DNA from: Pseudomonadota bacterium
GTDB lineage: Bacteria > Pseudomonadota > Alphaproteobacteria > UBA828
NCBI GenBank assembly: GCA_027624955.1
Contig: JAQBTG010000016.1
Span: 1-64,000, forward strand
Length of the DNA stretch: 64,000 nucleotides
Direction: 5' to 3'
Numbering within the stretch: the stretch's first letter is position 1; the number at the start of each line of letters is the position of its first letter. Position numbers and translations under genes: made by a program. This document shows, piece after piece, positions 27,642 through 36,344 of this stretch. The notes beneath the pieces were generated by a model that saw only the letters and a list, made by a program, of their open reading frames with translations, did not search any database and was not told the DNA's origin.

Positions 27642-28286
27642 TCAGCTCGCCGTGGCGGGCCAACATAACGGCCAATGGGTGCCGCGCCGCGCCACAAGAA
27701 TATCGGCGACGCGTCTAATTGTTTGTTCGGAATCCCTTTTGTTCAGCCCTGTCCGGATTACGAAATCGGCGCGCCGACGTTTTTCCCCATCGCTCATTTG
27801 CCGCGCCAAAATCGCGTCATATTTGTGCACTGTCATGTTGGCGCGCGCCAACACGCGGGCGCGCTGGACGAATTCCGGGGCAGAGACCACGGCGGTGGCG
27901 TCACAGCGCGCATCACCGCCGGTTTCAAACAGCAGAGGTATGTCCAGAACGACAAGCCGGCAGCGGCGGCTCTTGGCGGTGGCGAGAAATCTGCGTTCGG
28001 CGCGCCGCACCATGGGATGCAGGATGGATTCCAACTGTCGCAGCGCTACTGCGTCCTGAAATACCAATTTTCCCAATGTCGGGCGATCCACGGCTACATC
28101 ACCACTCTCCTCGACGCGCGCTTCGGGAAATGCCGCCGTCACCGCCGTCACCGCCGCGCCGCCACGCGCCATCAGGCGGTGTACTGCAGCATCGGCATCC
28201 CAGATCGTGGCGCCATGACGGGCAAAGGCCCGTGTCGCCGTGCTCTTGCCCATACCGATCGAACCGGTGAGGCCAAGTATCATCAT
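27642..28286 (-). CDS. coaE: CoaE, dephospho-CoA kinase
   Basis: Phosphorylates dephospho-CoA at the 3' position, the last step of coenzyme A synthesis. The 214-residue protein has the P-loop GLTGSIGMGKST near its start, DADAAVHRLM, and the VVLDIPLLFETGGD lid region. Two adjacent ATG codons (28286 and 28283) are both possible starts. It is four bases after the aroE stop. Confidence 0.96.
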   Translation of the reverse strand: MMILGLTGSIGMGKSTATRAFARHGATIWDADAAVHRLMARGGAAVTAVTAAFPEARVEESGDVAVDRPTLGKLVFQDAVALRQLESILHPMVRRAERRFLATAKSRRCRLVVLDIPLLFETGGDARCDATAVVSAPEFVQRARVLARANMTVHKYDAILARQMSDGEKRRRADFVIRTGLNKRDSEQTIRRVADILVARRGTHWPLCWPATAS

Positions 28287-28290
28287 CTTT

Positions 28291-29139
28291 CTAGCCCGCC
28301 AAATCGACTGTCACGAAGGCACGTAGCTCCGCCGTGACTTGCGGCTCGACACCGAACCAAGCGGCAAATCCCGGCCGCGCCTGATGCAGCAGCATACCGA
28401 GGCCATCGACGACGATATTGCTGCACTCCCGCGCCGCGGCGAGAAGCGGGGTGGTCAACGGCGAATAAACAAGATCATTCACCACCGCGCGTTTCGGCAG
28501 CAGCGAAAGATCGATTTCGAGCGCCGGCTGGCCGGTCATGCCAAGGCTGGTGGTGTTGATCAAAAGCGCGGCGTCTTGCAGGGCAGCATGGCGCTCCGTC
28601 CATGGCGCCGGCTTGATGGCGGGCCCTAATATTTTGGCCAATGCTTCGGCGCGCGCCATGGTGCGATTTAAAACTCTGATTTCAGGCGCGCCTGACTGCA
28701 ACAATCCGGCGCATACCGCGCGCGCCGCGCCGCCCGCGCCCAACACGATTGTCGGGCCCGAAGTAAGATCGAGCTGCGGCGCTCCGTCACGCAAATTCTC
28801 GAGAAAGCCAAATGCATCACTGTTGTCACCGCGGAGTGTGCCATCCGTCTTCACGATCACGGTATTCACGGCGCCAATCCGCGCCGCGAGCGGGCTGATT
28901 TCGCCGACCAAATCCAACGCCGCCACTTTGTGGGGAATCGTGAGGTTGCAACCGCTGAAGCCCAAAGCCACAAGCCCGCCCAGCGCGGCCTGCAAATTAT
29001 CCGGCTGCACCGCGAGCGGCAGGTAAGCGCCGTCAATGCCATGGCGCTCCAACCAAAAACCGTGCACACGAGGCGAACGCGAATGCGCTACCGGCCATCC
29101 CATCACACCGGCGAGGCGGGTTTTTCCGCTGCCGATCAT
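28291..29139 (-). CDS. aroE: AroE, shikimate dehydrogenase
   Basis: Reduces 3-dehydroshikimate to shikimate with NADPH in aromatic amino acid synthesis. The 282-residue protein has the shikimate-binding HSRSPRVHGFWL motif, the catalytic Lys in NLTIPHKVAALD, the NADP Rossmann loop VLGAGGAARAV, and NRTMARAEALA. The ATG overlaps the maf stop as ATGA, so the two are coupled. Confidence 0.96.
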   Translation of the reverse strand: MIGSGKTRLAGVMGWPVAHSRSPRVHGFWLERHGIDGAYLPLAVQPDNLQAALGGLVALGFSGCNLTIPHKVAALDLVGEISPLAARIGAVNTVIVKTDGTLRGDNSDAFGFLENLRDGAPQLDLTSGPTIVLGAGGAARAVCAGLLQSGAPEIRVLNRTMARAEALAKILGPAIKPAPWTERHAALQDAALLINTTSLGMTGQPALEIDLSLLPKRAVVNDLVYSPLTTPLLAAARECSNIVVDGLGMLLHQARPGFAAWFGVEPQVTAELRAFVTVDLAG

Positions 29140-29738
29140 GCCGCGACGATTCCGCGGCTGCGCAGGAAGTCAAGCAACGGCAACAGGGGGAGGCCAAGAA
29201 TGGTGAAATAATCGCCTTCGATTTCGGCGAATAATTGCGCGCCCAGACCTTCCAAGCGATAAGCGCCGACACAGCCGAACGCTTCGTCACCGGCGCTCTC
29301 CAAATAGCTTTCTATGAAGCTGTCGGAAAAATCGCGCATCTTCAACCGCGGCGCGCCGGTGAAGCGCCACAGGCAGGCACCGTCCTGAACGGCGCACACC
29401 GACGTGAAGAGGCGGTGGTCTTTGCCACGCAAAAATCGCAATTGCTTGTCGGCATCGTCGCGATCTCGCGCCTTGTCGAACCAATCACCCTTACAATCGA
29501 GCAATTGATCGGCGCCGATGACGAGAGAGCCTGGTGCCTGCTTTGCGACATGGCGCGCCTTCAGCTCCGCCAGCGCCCCTGCCGTTGCCTCCGCGCCCTC
29601 CGCCTTCATCGTCGTCTTTAGTTCGTCTTCATCGACATCGGAGGGCCGGGTTTCGAAAGTGAGGCCGGCGCCGCGTAGGAGTTGGGCCCGAGCCGTACTG
29701 GCAGACGCCAAAATCAACAATTCTTTACTGTCATCCAC
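29136..29738 (-). CDS. maf: Maf-like nucleotide pyrophosphatase
   Basis: Maf proteins hydrolyse nucleotides such as dTTP, UTP or modified bases to monophosphates, preventing misincorporation. LILASASTARAQLLRGAGL carries the family start, FETRPSDVDEDE the second motif, and VIGADQLLDCKG the catalytic Asp region. I chose GTG 29738, giving 200 residues with about seven residues before the conserved LILASAS, as is usual, and a GGAGG about 12 bases upstream. The ORF also opens from TTG 29783. The subgroup (YhdE- or YceF-like) is not assigned. Confidence 0.9.
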   Translation of the reverse strand: MDDSKELLILASASTARAQLLRGAGLTFETRPSDVDEDELKTTMKAEGAEATAGALAELKARHVAKQAPGSLVIGADQLLDCKGDWFDKARDRDDADKQLRFLRGKDHRLFTSVCAVQDGACLWRFTGAPRLKMRDFSDSFIESYLESAGDEAFGCVGAYRLEGLGAQLFAEIEGDYFTILGLPLLPLLDFLRSRGIVAA

Positions 29739-29786
29739 GATAATTTTCGACCTCCGGCGATTCCCCTTGACCACCTGATTCAAGAG

Positions 29787-29838
29787 CTTTTACCCTTGCT
29801 GACGATTACAGCTTTACCTTTGCTGACAAATTCGTCAG
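29787..29838. promoter_or_regulatory. Direct repeat plus palindrome upstream of an unrecognised gene
   Basis: Two near-copies of TTTACCyTTGCTGAC lie about 24 bases apart, and the second runs into CTGACaaattcGTCAG, a perfect 5-bp inverted repeat. A two-turn spacing of near-identical sites before the gene at 29861 suggests an operator, but no matching regulator is known to me. Confidence 0.45.
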
Positions 29839-29860
29839 TGCAAAACGGAATTTCGCACAC

Positions 29861-30901
29861 ATGGCGACCGCTTCAGCATCCCCCGACGCCGCGATGGAGG
29901 GCAGCGCTTCCTCCTTCACTGCAACGCGCGATAAACTCAGCGAATTTCTGATTCAAGCAACGTTGATAGAGAGTTACCACAGCTTTGTGCGGCACGCCAA
30001 ACCCTACCCTTTTGCCGCCCGCGAAAGTTTGCAGCCCGGCGCCAGCATGGCGTCATTCGAGCATCCGTTTCAGCGTTCAGCGCTCGTCCTGATTGTCGAC
30101 GGGGCGTTGCCGGCGAACTTACGCAAGCATATCCGGTTCCGCCGGGCCAATGAACTGAGCGCCGATAATCTGTCCCGTCTGGCGCCTGAAATCGCCATGG
30201 CATTGCCCCCACCCGTCAGCCTGGCAATGGGAGACCCTGGGTTTCCCGCACTCTTGGACCGCCTGCTCGATCTGGATTATGCCCTGCTAATGCAGCGCGC
30301 GAGCCCGTCTTCGCCAATTACACTTAGCCATATGCATGTGAAGGTTGAGCGGCTGACGGACAATGCGGTGCGCCTGCTCGCCAGTGACCTTGGATATATC
30401 CGCCGCACGCTCTACGAAAGTGGCGAGGCGCATGCTGAGATGCTGGAGCGTAAATATTTCGAATATTTCGGCTTTGGGGCCAATGCATCGGGGCGAAAAT
30501 GTGCCGCGGCCATGGCTGCCCAACTGCTCGGCGCAGACGTTTCTCGATTTGCCGTCTTTGCCACCTGCCAGGAGGATTGCCGCCTCACCATGCTTGATGA
30601 CAGTGAGTCCGTCACCCATCATCTACTGATCCGGGTGAAGACAAAAACTCTGCGCGCTATCGGTGCTGAAGACCTTGAGAATTATGTGATCGATGCCGGG
30701 CGCGGCGCAAATGACGAGTCTATTGTGTGTTATCGCGGGCGATTGTGCCGCACCGCCGCGGCGCGGCCGCTCCCGGCAGAATCAACCGCGCGGCCCGATA
30801 GCGGTCTCAATCAGCCTTGGTTGGCAATCACCGAACAGACCTTGCTGCCGCTGCCAGGACATCATGCACCTGCCCTCTCCTTTGACTGGGTGGGTGACTA
30901 A
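29861..30901 (+). CDS. Unrecognised protein between maf and ppsR
   Basis: I do not recognise this 346-residue protein. It has no signal peptide or clear membrane helix. It has a Ser/Ala-rich N-terminus, a hydrophobic strand ALVLIVDGALPANL near residue 75, a long helical middle (LLASDLGYIRRTLYESGEAHAEMLERKYFEYFGFG), scattered Cys residues, and a Pro-rich end. The open frame has no stops for 1 kb and its codon choice looks like that of the neighbours, so it is likely a real gene. ATG 29861 has no ribosome-binding site; a second ATG is at codon 12. It lies divergent from maf, just before the stop of ppsR. Confidence 0.7.
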   Translation: MATASASPDAAMEGSASSFTATRDKLSEFLIQATLIESYHSFVRHAKPYPFAARESLQPGASMASFEHPFQRSALVLIVDGALPANLRKHIRFRRANELSADNLSRLAPEIAMALPPPVSLAMGDPGFPALLDRLLDLDYALLMQRASPSSPITLSHMHVKVERLTDNAVRLLASDLGYIRRTLYESGEAHAEMLERKYFEYFGFGANASGRKCAAAMAAQLLGADVSRFAVFATCQEDCRLTMLDDSESVTHHLLIRVKTKTLRAIGAEDLENYVIDAGRGANDESIVCYRGRLCRTAAARPLPAESTARPDSGLNQPWLAITEQTLLPLPGHHAPALSFDWVGD

Positions 30902-30936
30902 GTGAGGGACGGGGTAGGCCGCGCATACGCGCTGGG

Positions 30937-31761
30937 TTAATCCTCGCCGTCGATATGCTTGGCGTGAAGCTGCAGCACTGCGGCAGCCGTTTCCTCGATC
31001 GAGCGGTTTGTCACATCGATCACCGGCCATCCCGTCCTGGAGAACATTCGCCGCGCATGTTGCACCTCTTCGCGCACCGCCACGGGGTCAACATATTCCG
31101 TTTCCTCGTCCTGGCCGATCATGCGCAACCGGCTGCGGCGAATATCGACCAGCTGGTTGGCGCCGCAGGTGAGGCCGACGACCAGGGGGCGCTTGAGAAA
31201 CTCCAACTCCGGCGGCAGCGGGCAACCGGGCACGACGGGCACATTCGCCGTCTTGAATCCACGGTTAGCGAGATAAAAGCAAGTTGGCGTCTTGGACGAG
31301 CGCGACACGCCGACCAACACGATATCGGCACCCTCTAACGAACCGGTGGCCTGGCCATCGTCGTGCTGCAAAGTAAAGTTCATGGCGTCGATCCGGCCAA
31401 GATAATGCGCATCCATGACATGCTGGCTGCCCGGCAAGTTTTGGCTTTCAACGCCGAGGTACTGGCTCAAGGTCGCGATCACCATATCGAGCAAAGGGAT
31501 GCAGGGTATGTCGAGCTCGCGGCAGCCTTCCTGCAGCGCTTGGCGTAGTTCCTGATCGACCAGCGTAAACATAACCACGCCTGGATTTGCCGCAACGCTG
31601 GAAAGAACGCGCTTTAATTGATCTCTCGACCGCACCAGCGACCAAAGATGCTCGATCGCCTCGACATCGCTGAACTGTGCCACCGCGCCGCGCGCCACCG
31701 TGATAACGGTTTCGCCTGTGGCGTCGGAAACAAGGTGGAGATGAAAACTTTTAACGCTCAT
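30937..31761 (-). CDS. ppsR: PpsR/PDRP-type pyruvate,phosphate dikinase or PEP synthase regulatory protein (DUF299)
   Basis: A 274-residue bifunctional ADP-dependent kinase and phosphorylase family (DUF299) that inactivates and reactivates pyruvate,phosphate dikinase or PEP synthase by threonine phosphorylation. The N-terminus FHLHLVSDATGETVITVARG and the nucleotide loop GVSRSSKTPTCFYLANRG are the family signatures. This is the gene called RP001 in the conserved origin cluster of Caulobacter and Rickettsia. It is read away from the candidate origin, divergent from hemE. Confidence 0.94.
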   Translation of the reverse strand: MSVKSFHLHLVSDATGETVITVARGAVAQFSDVEAIEHLWSLVRSRDQLKRVLSSVAANPGVVMFTLVDQELRQALQEGCRELDIPCIPLLDMVIATLSQYLGVESQNLPGSQHVMDAHYLGRIDAMNFTLQHDDGQATGSLEGADIVLVGVSRSSKTPTCFYLANRGFKTANVPVVPGCPLPPELEFLKRPLVVGLTCGANQLVDIRRSRLRMIGQDEETEYVDPVAVREEVQHARRMFSRTGWPVIDVTNRSIEETAAAVLQLHAKHIDGED

Positions 31762-31780
31762 ATCCTATCCTTCACCGCCT

Positions 31781-31789
31781 TGTGTATAA
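31781..31789 (-). promoter_or_regulatory. DnaA box in candidate oriC
   Basis: TGTGTATAA on the plus strand reads TTATACACA on the minus strand, identical to the high-quality R2-type DnaA box of E. coli. It is 20 bases inside the gap from the ppsR start. Confidence 0.7.
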
Positions 31790-32031
31790 GCCTATCATGC
31801 ATTGTGAACAGCTTTGCAATCGGCCATCTGCCGGGATTCGTCAGCAAACGACGCGCCGCGATAGAGAGGACTTATGCTCAAAATCAGAAGTCCCTTCGTT
31901 TGCGGGGATATGTATTTTCGCGAGAAACTTATCCCACCAATCCCCGCTTTGTCCCGCGGCTAATTTTCGCATTAATTTTCGGTTGGTTGGAACATCACGC
32001 CCGTGATATCCCAAGGCCATCCACCGATGCG

Positions 32032-32050
32032 AAGAGGTGCCTGGCCTCTT
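32032..32050. repeat. Inverted repeat in candidate oriC
   Basis: AAGAGG at 32032-32037 pairs with CCTCTT at 32045-32050 (7-base loop). A second hairpin follows: GGGGAT 32071-32076 with ATCCCC 32086-32091, and a third arm pair, CCTACTAC 32104-32111 with GTAGTAGG 32149-32156. Confidence 0.7.
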
Positions 32051-32210
32051 GCCTGTTTGCCGGTGATGCTGGGGATAACAGCTTAATCCCCGGTTTCCCC
32101 CGTCCTACTACAACTACCACTACCTTTAATTTTTATAAGAATGTAAGAGTAGTAGGCATTCGCATATCTGTTCATAAGCCGATTCTCGTGACCATCTGGA
32201 TGATTCTTTC

Positions 32211-33257
32211 ATGAACTCCGAAGCTGGCATCAAGCCGTTGCTCTCGGCGCTGAGGGGCGTGCGTCAGACGCCCGTGCCGTTCTGGTATATGCGCCAGGCT
32301 GGGCGCTATTTGCCGGAATATCGCAAGCTGCGGGCCGAGGCCGGCGATTTCCTTGATCTCTGCTACTCGCCCGATCTTGCCGTTGAAGTCAGCCTGCAAC
32401 CGCTCCGGCGCTATGACATGGATGGCGTAATTTTATTCTCGGATATTCTAGTGGTGCCTGATGCGCTCGGAATCGGCCTCAGATATGTTGAGGGTGAGGG
32501 CCCAAAGCTTGATGCGCTGGACCAGCGCGATCCCCTGCCAGTTTATGAGCGTGAAAAATTTCTCGCCCATTTGTCTCCTGTGTTCGAAACGTTGAAGGGT
32601 ATCAATGCTCGTGCGCCCGCCACCGCTACCGTGATCGGTTTCGCCGGTGCGCCGTGGACGGTTGCCACCTATATGATCGAGGGCGGCAGCAGCCGGGATT
32701 TCGCCAAGACTAAAACCTGGGCGTTTCAGAATCCTGAGTCCTTTCAAAACCTGATTAACTTATTAGTCGATTCGACATCCGATTACCTGTTGGCCCAGAT
32801 CTATGCCGGCGCTGATGTTGTGCAAATTTTCGACAGCTGGGCAGGCGTGTTGCCGGAGATCGCCTTGCAGCGCTGGAGCCTGGCGCCAATTCTTGAAATC
32901 GTTAGGCGTGTCCGGCAGAAACATCCGGACGTGCCGGTTATCGCATTCCCGCGTGGCGCCGGCGTTTCTTATGCCGCCTATGCGGAGAGCGCGGATATCT
33001 CGGCCGTGTCACTGGATTCAACGATGCCGCTGTCCTGGGCCGCTGCGCACCTTCAGCCGCATGCGGTCGTGCAAGGTAACCTTGATCCCTTACTCCTCGT
33101 CTGTGGCGGCGCACCATTGTTCGAAGAGGCCGAGCGGATATTAACGACGCTTTCTGGTAAGCCGTTCGTGTTTAATCTTGGTCATGGCATCGTGCCGCAA
33201 ACGCCGCCCGAACATGTTGCCGCTTTGTCAGAATTCATTCGCGGTTGGAGAGCCTAG
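32211..33257 (+). CDS. hemE: HemE, uroporphyrinogen III decarboxylase
   Basis: Decarboxylates uroporphyrinogen III to coproporphyrinogen III in heme synthesis. The 348-residue protein carries the signature FWYMRQAGRYLPEYRKLR from about residue 24, IGFAGAPWTVATYMIEGG, and the HGIVPQTPPEHV end. It is the first gene right of the candidate origin and faces away from it. No strong ribosome-binding site is visible before ATG 32211. hemH follows three bases after its stop. Confidence 0.97.
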   Translation: MNSEAGIKPLLSALRGVRQTPVPFWYMRQAGRYLPEYRKLRAEAGDFLDLCYSPDLAVEVSLQPLRRYDMDGVILFSDILVVPDALGIGLRYVEGEGPKLDALDQRDPLPVYEREKFLAHLSPVFETLKGINARAPATATVIGFAGAPWTVATYMIEGGSSRDFAKTKTWAFQNPESFQNLINLLVDSTSDYLLAQIYAGADVVQIFDSWAGVLPEIALQRWSLAPILEIVRRVRQKHPDVPVIAFPRGAGVSYAAYAESADISAVSLDSTMPLSWAAAHLQPHAVVQGNLDPLLLVCGGAPLFEEAERILTTLSGKPFVFNLGHGIVPQTPPEHVAALSEFIRGWRA

Positions 33258-33260
33258 GCG

Positions 33261-34316
33261 ATGACGCGGACCGCTGTTGTGCTGTTCAATTTGGGTGGGC
33301 CGGATTCGCTCGAAGCGGTTGAGCCGTTCCTTTTCAACCTGTTTAGCGACCCGGCAATCATCCGCCTGCCGCGTCTATTACGTCACTGGGTTGCAACGCG
33401 GATATCGCGCCGCCGTGCGCCCATCGCGCAAGAGATCTATCGCCAGATCGGCGGTAAATCCCCAATCGTCGAGCAAACCCAGGCGCAAGCCGAAGCCTTG
33501 CAGGCGGCGCTCTCCGATTTGGGCGAGGTTCGGGTGTTTACCGCCATGCGCTATTGGCACCCGAGAAGCGATGTGGCGGCGATGGAAGTCAGAGGATTTG
33601 CGCCGGATAACATCGTGCTGCTGCCGCTCTATCCTCAGTTCTCGACGGCGACGACAAAGTCTTCGTTGGTCGATTGGTATCGAGCGGCAAAAAAAGTTGG
33701 CCTCCTGGCGCCGCGGGTGACGAGCACGGCGCTCTGCTGTTACGCCACGGCCAAAGGATTGATCGAGGCACAGGGCGACCTGATCGCGCCGCTCCTGAGC
33801 ACAGCCGCGGCGCGCGGGCCGGTCCGCTTGTTGCTGTCGGCGCATGGCTTGCCTGAGCGCATCGTGAAGCGCGGCGATCCTTATGCCTGGCAGGTCGAGC
33901 AGACCGCAGCCCATATCGTCGCCCGCCTCGGAATAGAGAATTTGGACTGGCGGTTGTGTTATCAAAGCCGCGTTGGGCCGATGAAATGGATTGGCCCAGC
34001 CACTGACGATGAAATTCGCCGCGCCGGAGCCGATGGTGTGGCATTGGTGATCGCGCCTATTGCCTTCGTTTCCGAACATTCGGAAACGCTGGTCGAGCTC
34101 GATATTGAGTATCGCGACCTGGCGGAAAGTTGCGGCGTCCCCGCCTATCATCGCGTGCCTGCCGTGGCTTGCCACCCGGCGTTTATTGCGGCGCTGGCGG
34201 ATTTGACCCGGCAATGTCTGGAACGCGCACCCGGGCACTGCGACAGCATGTTTTCGTTGTCCGCTGACCGGGTGTGTCCGGCGCCGCATTCGGGCTGCCC
34301 ACTCGTGGCGGGTTGA
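33261..34316 (+). CDS. hemH: HemH, ferrochelatase
   Basis: Inserts iron into protoporphyrin IX. The 351-residue protein has the N-terminal LFNLGGPDS motif, LLLSAHGLPERIVKRGDPYAWQ with the catalytic His, SRVGPMKWIGP, and IAFVSEHSETLVELD with the second His/Glu. The C-terminus carries four cysteines (spacing C-x7-C-x11-C-x6-C), which may bind a [2Fe-2S] cluster as in the Caulobacter enzyme. It lies between hemE and hemJ in the conserved origin-proximal order. Confidence 0.96.
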   Translation: MTRTAVVLFNLGGPDSLEAVEPFLFNLFSDPAIIRLPRLLRHWVATRISRRRAPIAQEIYRQIGGKSPIVEQTQAQAEALQAALSDLGEVRVFTAMRYWHPRSDVAAMEVRGFAPDNIVLLPLYPQFSTATTKSSLVDWYRAAKKVGLLAPRVTSTALCCYATAKGLIEAQGDLIAPLLSTAAARGPVRLLLSAHGLPERIVKRGDPYAWQVEQTAAHIVARLGIENLDWRLCYQSRVGPMKWIGPATDDEIRRAGADGVALVIAPIAFVSEHSETLVELDIEYRDLAESCGVPAYHRVPAVACHPAFIAALADLTRQCLERAPGHCDSMFSLSADRVCPAPHSGCPLVAG

Positions 34317-34340
34317 CGGCAGCGCGTCCGGAGCAATCAC

Positions 34341-34784
34341 ATGGCAGGCGATATTTATATTTGGCTAAAAGCTCTGCACATTATTTCGGTAGTGGCATGG
34401 ATGGCCGGCTTGCTCTATCTGCCGCGACTTTTCGTTTATCACTGCGCTGCCGAGGCCGGTTCTCCGCAAGCGAAAACCTTCGAGATCATGGAACGCAGAT
34501 TGCTGCGCGCCATCATGAATCCGGCAATGATCCTGAGCCTGGGATTTGGTGGCGCATTGCTGACCCAAACCAATGTTGTGGACTGGTCAGGCGATATTTG
34601 GATCTATCTGAAACTCGTTTTTGTCGCTCTACTGGTGGTGCTGCATCATTTTTTGGAGCGCTGGCGGATTGCCTTCGCAGCCGGGGAAAATCGTTTCGAC
34701 GCCCGGTTTTATAAGCGTGTGAACGAAGTGCCGACACTCGCGCTGATTGCCATCGTGATCTTCGTTGTGGTCAAGCCATTTTGA
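34341..34784 (+). CDS. hemJ: HemJ-like protoporphyrinogen oxidase (membrane protein)
   Basis: HemJ oxidises protoporphyrinogen IX to protoporphyrin IX in bacteria that lack HemG and HemY. The 147-residue protein has four predicted membrane helices (starting LKALHIISVVAWMAGLLYLPRLFVY, with the conserved His and Arg), and ends LIAIVIFVVVKPF. Its homologue RP883 in Rickettsia is part of the origin cluster RP001-hemE-hemH-RP883. GGAG precedes ATG 34341. It completes a three-gene heme unit. Confidence 0.94.
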   Translation: MAGDIYIWLKALHIISVVAWMAGLLYLPRLFVYHCAAEAGSPQAKTFEIMERRLLRAIMNPAMILSLGFGGALLTQTNVVDWSGDIWIYLKLVFVALLVVLHHFLERWRIAFAAGENRFDARFYKRVNEVPTLALIAIVIFVVVKPF

Positions 34785-34984
34785 GTTTCGGTTAATCTTT
34801 GTTTGACATTCGCGGCCTGTGTTCGATAATCCGCCCGCTGAACGCAAGGAACGGGCACGGAAGATCGCCCGGTGCGCCAGTCTCTCCAAGTTACTCCCGA
34901 TAAATCACCGTTATTCGGCCAAAGCGCGCCGTTATGTGATCATCCAAATTCCTCTCCCGCCTTTCACGTCAGGTTATCCCCGCC
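34785..34984 (+). other. rho leader region
   Basis: 200 bases between hemJ and rho. Rho in other bacteria controls its own leader, and a C-rich untranslated region is expected; this one contains a small stem (CGGGC/GCCCG at about 34852-34871) but no clear terminator. TTTGACATTCGCGG near 34801 with TAATCCG-like sequence downstream could be a promoter. Confidence 0.4.
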
Positions 34985-36241
34985 ATGCATCTCCAGGACC
35001 TCAAAACTAAATCCCCTAAAGAATTGCTCGAGTTTGCCGAAAATTTGCAAATCGAGAATGCCATCACCATGCGTCGCCAAGATCTGCTGTTTTCCATTCT
35101 CAAGCAGCTCGCCGATAATGATGAGGTCATCACTGGCTCCGGCGTTCTGGAAGCCTTGCAAGATGGTTTTGGGTTTATGCGCTCTCCGGAAGCGAGTTAC
35201 CTGCCCGGGCCCGACGATATTTATGTCAGCCCCAGTCAGATCAGGCGCTTTTCGCTGAGAACCGGCGATACGCTGGAGGGACCGATTCGCTCGCCGAAGG
35301 ATGGTGAGCGTTATTTTGCGTTGCTGGAGCTGGAGACGATCAATTTCGATCCGCCCGAGAAAATCAGGCACAAAGTAAATTTCGATAATTTGACTCCGCT
35401 TTATCCCGACGATCGCTTCACCCTCGAAATCAACGACCCGACGGTAAAGGACACGACTGGGCGCATCCTGGATTTGGTGGCGCCGCTCGGCAAGGGCCAG
35501 CGCGCCTTGATCGTTGCGCCGCCGCGCACCGGCAAAACCGTGATGCTGCAAAATATTGCCCATTCCATTGAGGCCAACCATCCCGAAGCCATATTGATCG
35601 TTCTGTTGATCGACGAGCGGCCGGAGGAGGTCACCGACATGGCCCGCTCAGTGAAGGGCGAGGTGGTCAGCTCGACCTTCGACGAACCCGCTACCCGCCA
35701 TGTTCAGGTCGCGGAAATGGTCATCGAAAAAGCCAAACGGCTGATCGAGCATAAACGCGACGTGGTGATTCTGCTGGATTCGATCACCCGCCTGGCCCGC
35801 GCCTACAACACGGTCGTGCCGTCTTCCGGCAAGGTGCTGACTGGCGGTGTTGACGCCAACGCCTTGCAGCGTCCTAAGCGCTTCTTTGGTGCCGCGCGCA
35901 ATATCGAGGAAGGTGGATCGTTGACCATCATCGCCACCGCCCTGGTCGATACCGGCTCGCGCATGGACGAGGTGATCTTCGAGGAGTTCAAGGGGACCGG
36001 TAATTCGGAAATCATACTTGACCGCAAGTTGGCTGATAAGCGGACCTGGCCGAGCATGGACATCGCGCGCTCCGGCACGCGCAAGGAAGAGCTGTTGGTG
36101 GACAAGGCCACGCTCTCGAAGATGTGGGTCCTGCGCCGTATCCTGATGCCGATGGGCGTGGTGGATGCCATGGAATTCCTCATCGACAAGACCAAAGGTA
36201 CCAAAAACAACCAAGACTTTTTCGATTCGATGAATGCCTAG
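34985..36241 (+). CDS. rho: Rho transcription termination factor
   Basis: The hexameric RNA helicase that ends transcription at Rho-dependent sites. The 418-residue protein has the N-terminal [19 protein letters not shown] domain, the cold-shock RNA-binding fold with [23 protein letters not shown], Walker [21 protein letters not shown], and the [18 protein letters not shown]-loop area. Start ATG 34985. The last residues and 3' flank contain three copies of GAATGCCTA. Confidence 0.97.
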   Translation: MHLQDLKTKSPKELLEFAENLQIENAITMRRQDLLFSILKQLADNDEVITGSGVLEALQDGFGFMRSPEASYLPGPDDIYVSPSQIRRFSLRTGDTLEGPIRSPKDGERYFALLELETINFDPPEKIRHKVNFDNLTPLYPDDRFTLEINDPTVKDTTGRILDLVAPLGKGQRALIVAPPRTGKTVMLQNIAHSIEANHPEAILIVLLIDERPEEVTDMARSVKGEVVSSTFDEPATRHVQVAEMVIEKAKRLIEHKRDVVILLDSITRLARAYNTVVPSSGKVLTGGVDANALQRPKRFFGAARNIEEGGSLTIIATALVDTGSRMDEVIFEEFKGTGNSEIILDRKLADKRTWPSMDIARSGTRKEELLVDKATLSKMWVLRRILMPMGVVDAMEFLIDKTKGTKNNQDFFDSMNA

Positions 36242-36271
36242 TCCTGGGAATGCCTAATTTGCGAATGCCTA
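36232..36271. repeat. Three copies of GAATGCCTA around the rho stop codon
   Basis: Copies at 36232-36240 (the end of rho), 36248-36256 and 36263-36271, spaced 16 and 15 bases. The first holds the final codons and the first two bases of the stop codon TAG. Confidence 0.8.
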
Positions 36272-36344
36272 ACCAGGAACCCGGCGGTTGTTCGAGCAAT
36301 CCCGGCCGCGGTCTCTTTCACGCGCCATAGGCTAAGGCCGAGCC

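Larger units (their letters stand above)
31762..32210. other. Candidate chromosomal replication origin (oriC)
   Basis: This 449-base gap between divergent ppsR and hemE is where Caulobacter has its origin. Visible signals: an exact DnaA box TTATACACA (minus strand, 31781-31789), TTATCCCCA with one mismatch (minus, 32070-32078), TTATGCTCA (31872-31880), a nine-base direct repeat TAATTTTCG twice 12 bases apart near 31960-31980, an AT-rich tract near 32124-32147 flanked by CCTACTAC/GTAGTAGG, and further inverted repeats. No CtrA TTAA-N7-TTAA site was seen. A small open frame across the gap looks non-coding. It probably also carries the hemE promoter. Confidence 0.75.

Noticed and set aside
31618-32214. 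Open frame across the ppsR/hemE gap
   Set aside because: It begins inside ppsR antisense and runs through the AT-rich origin region with no family-like sequence.
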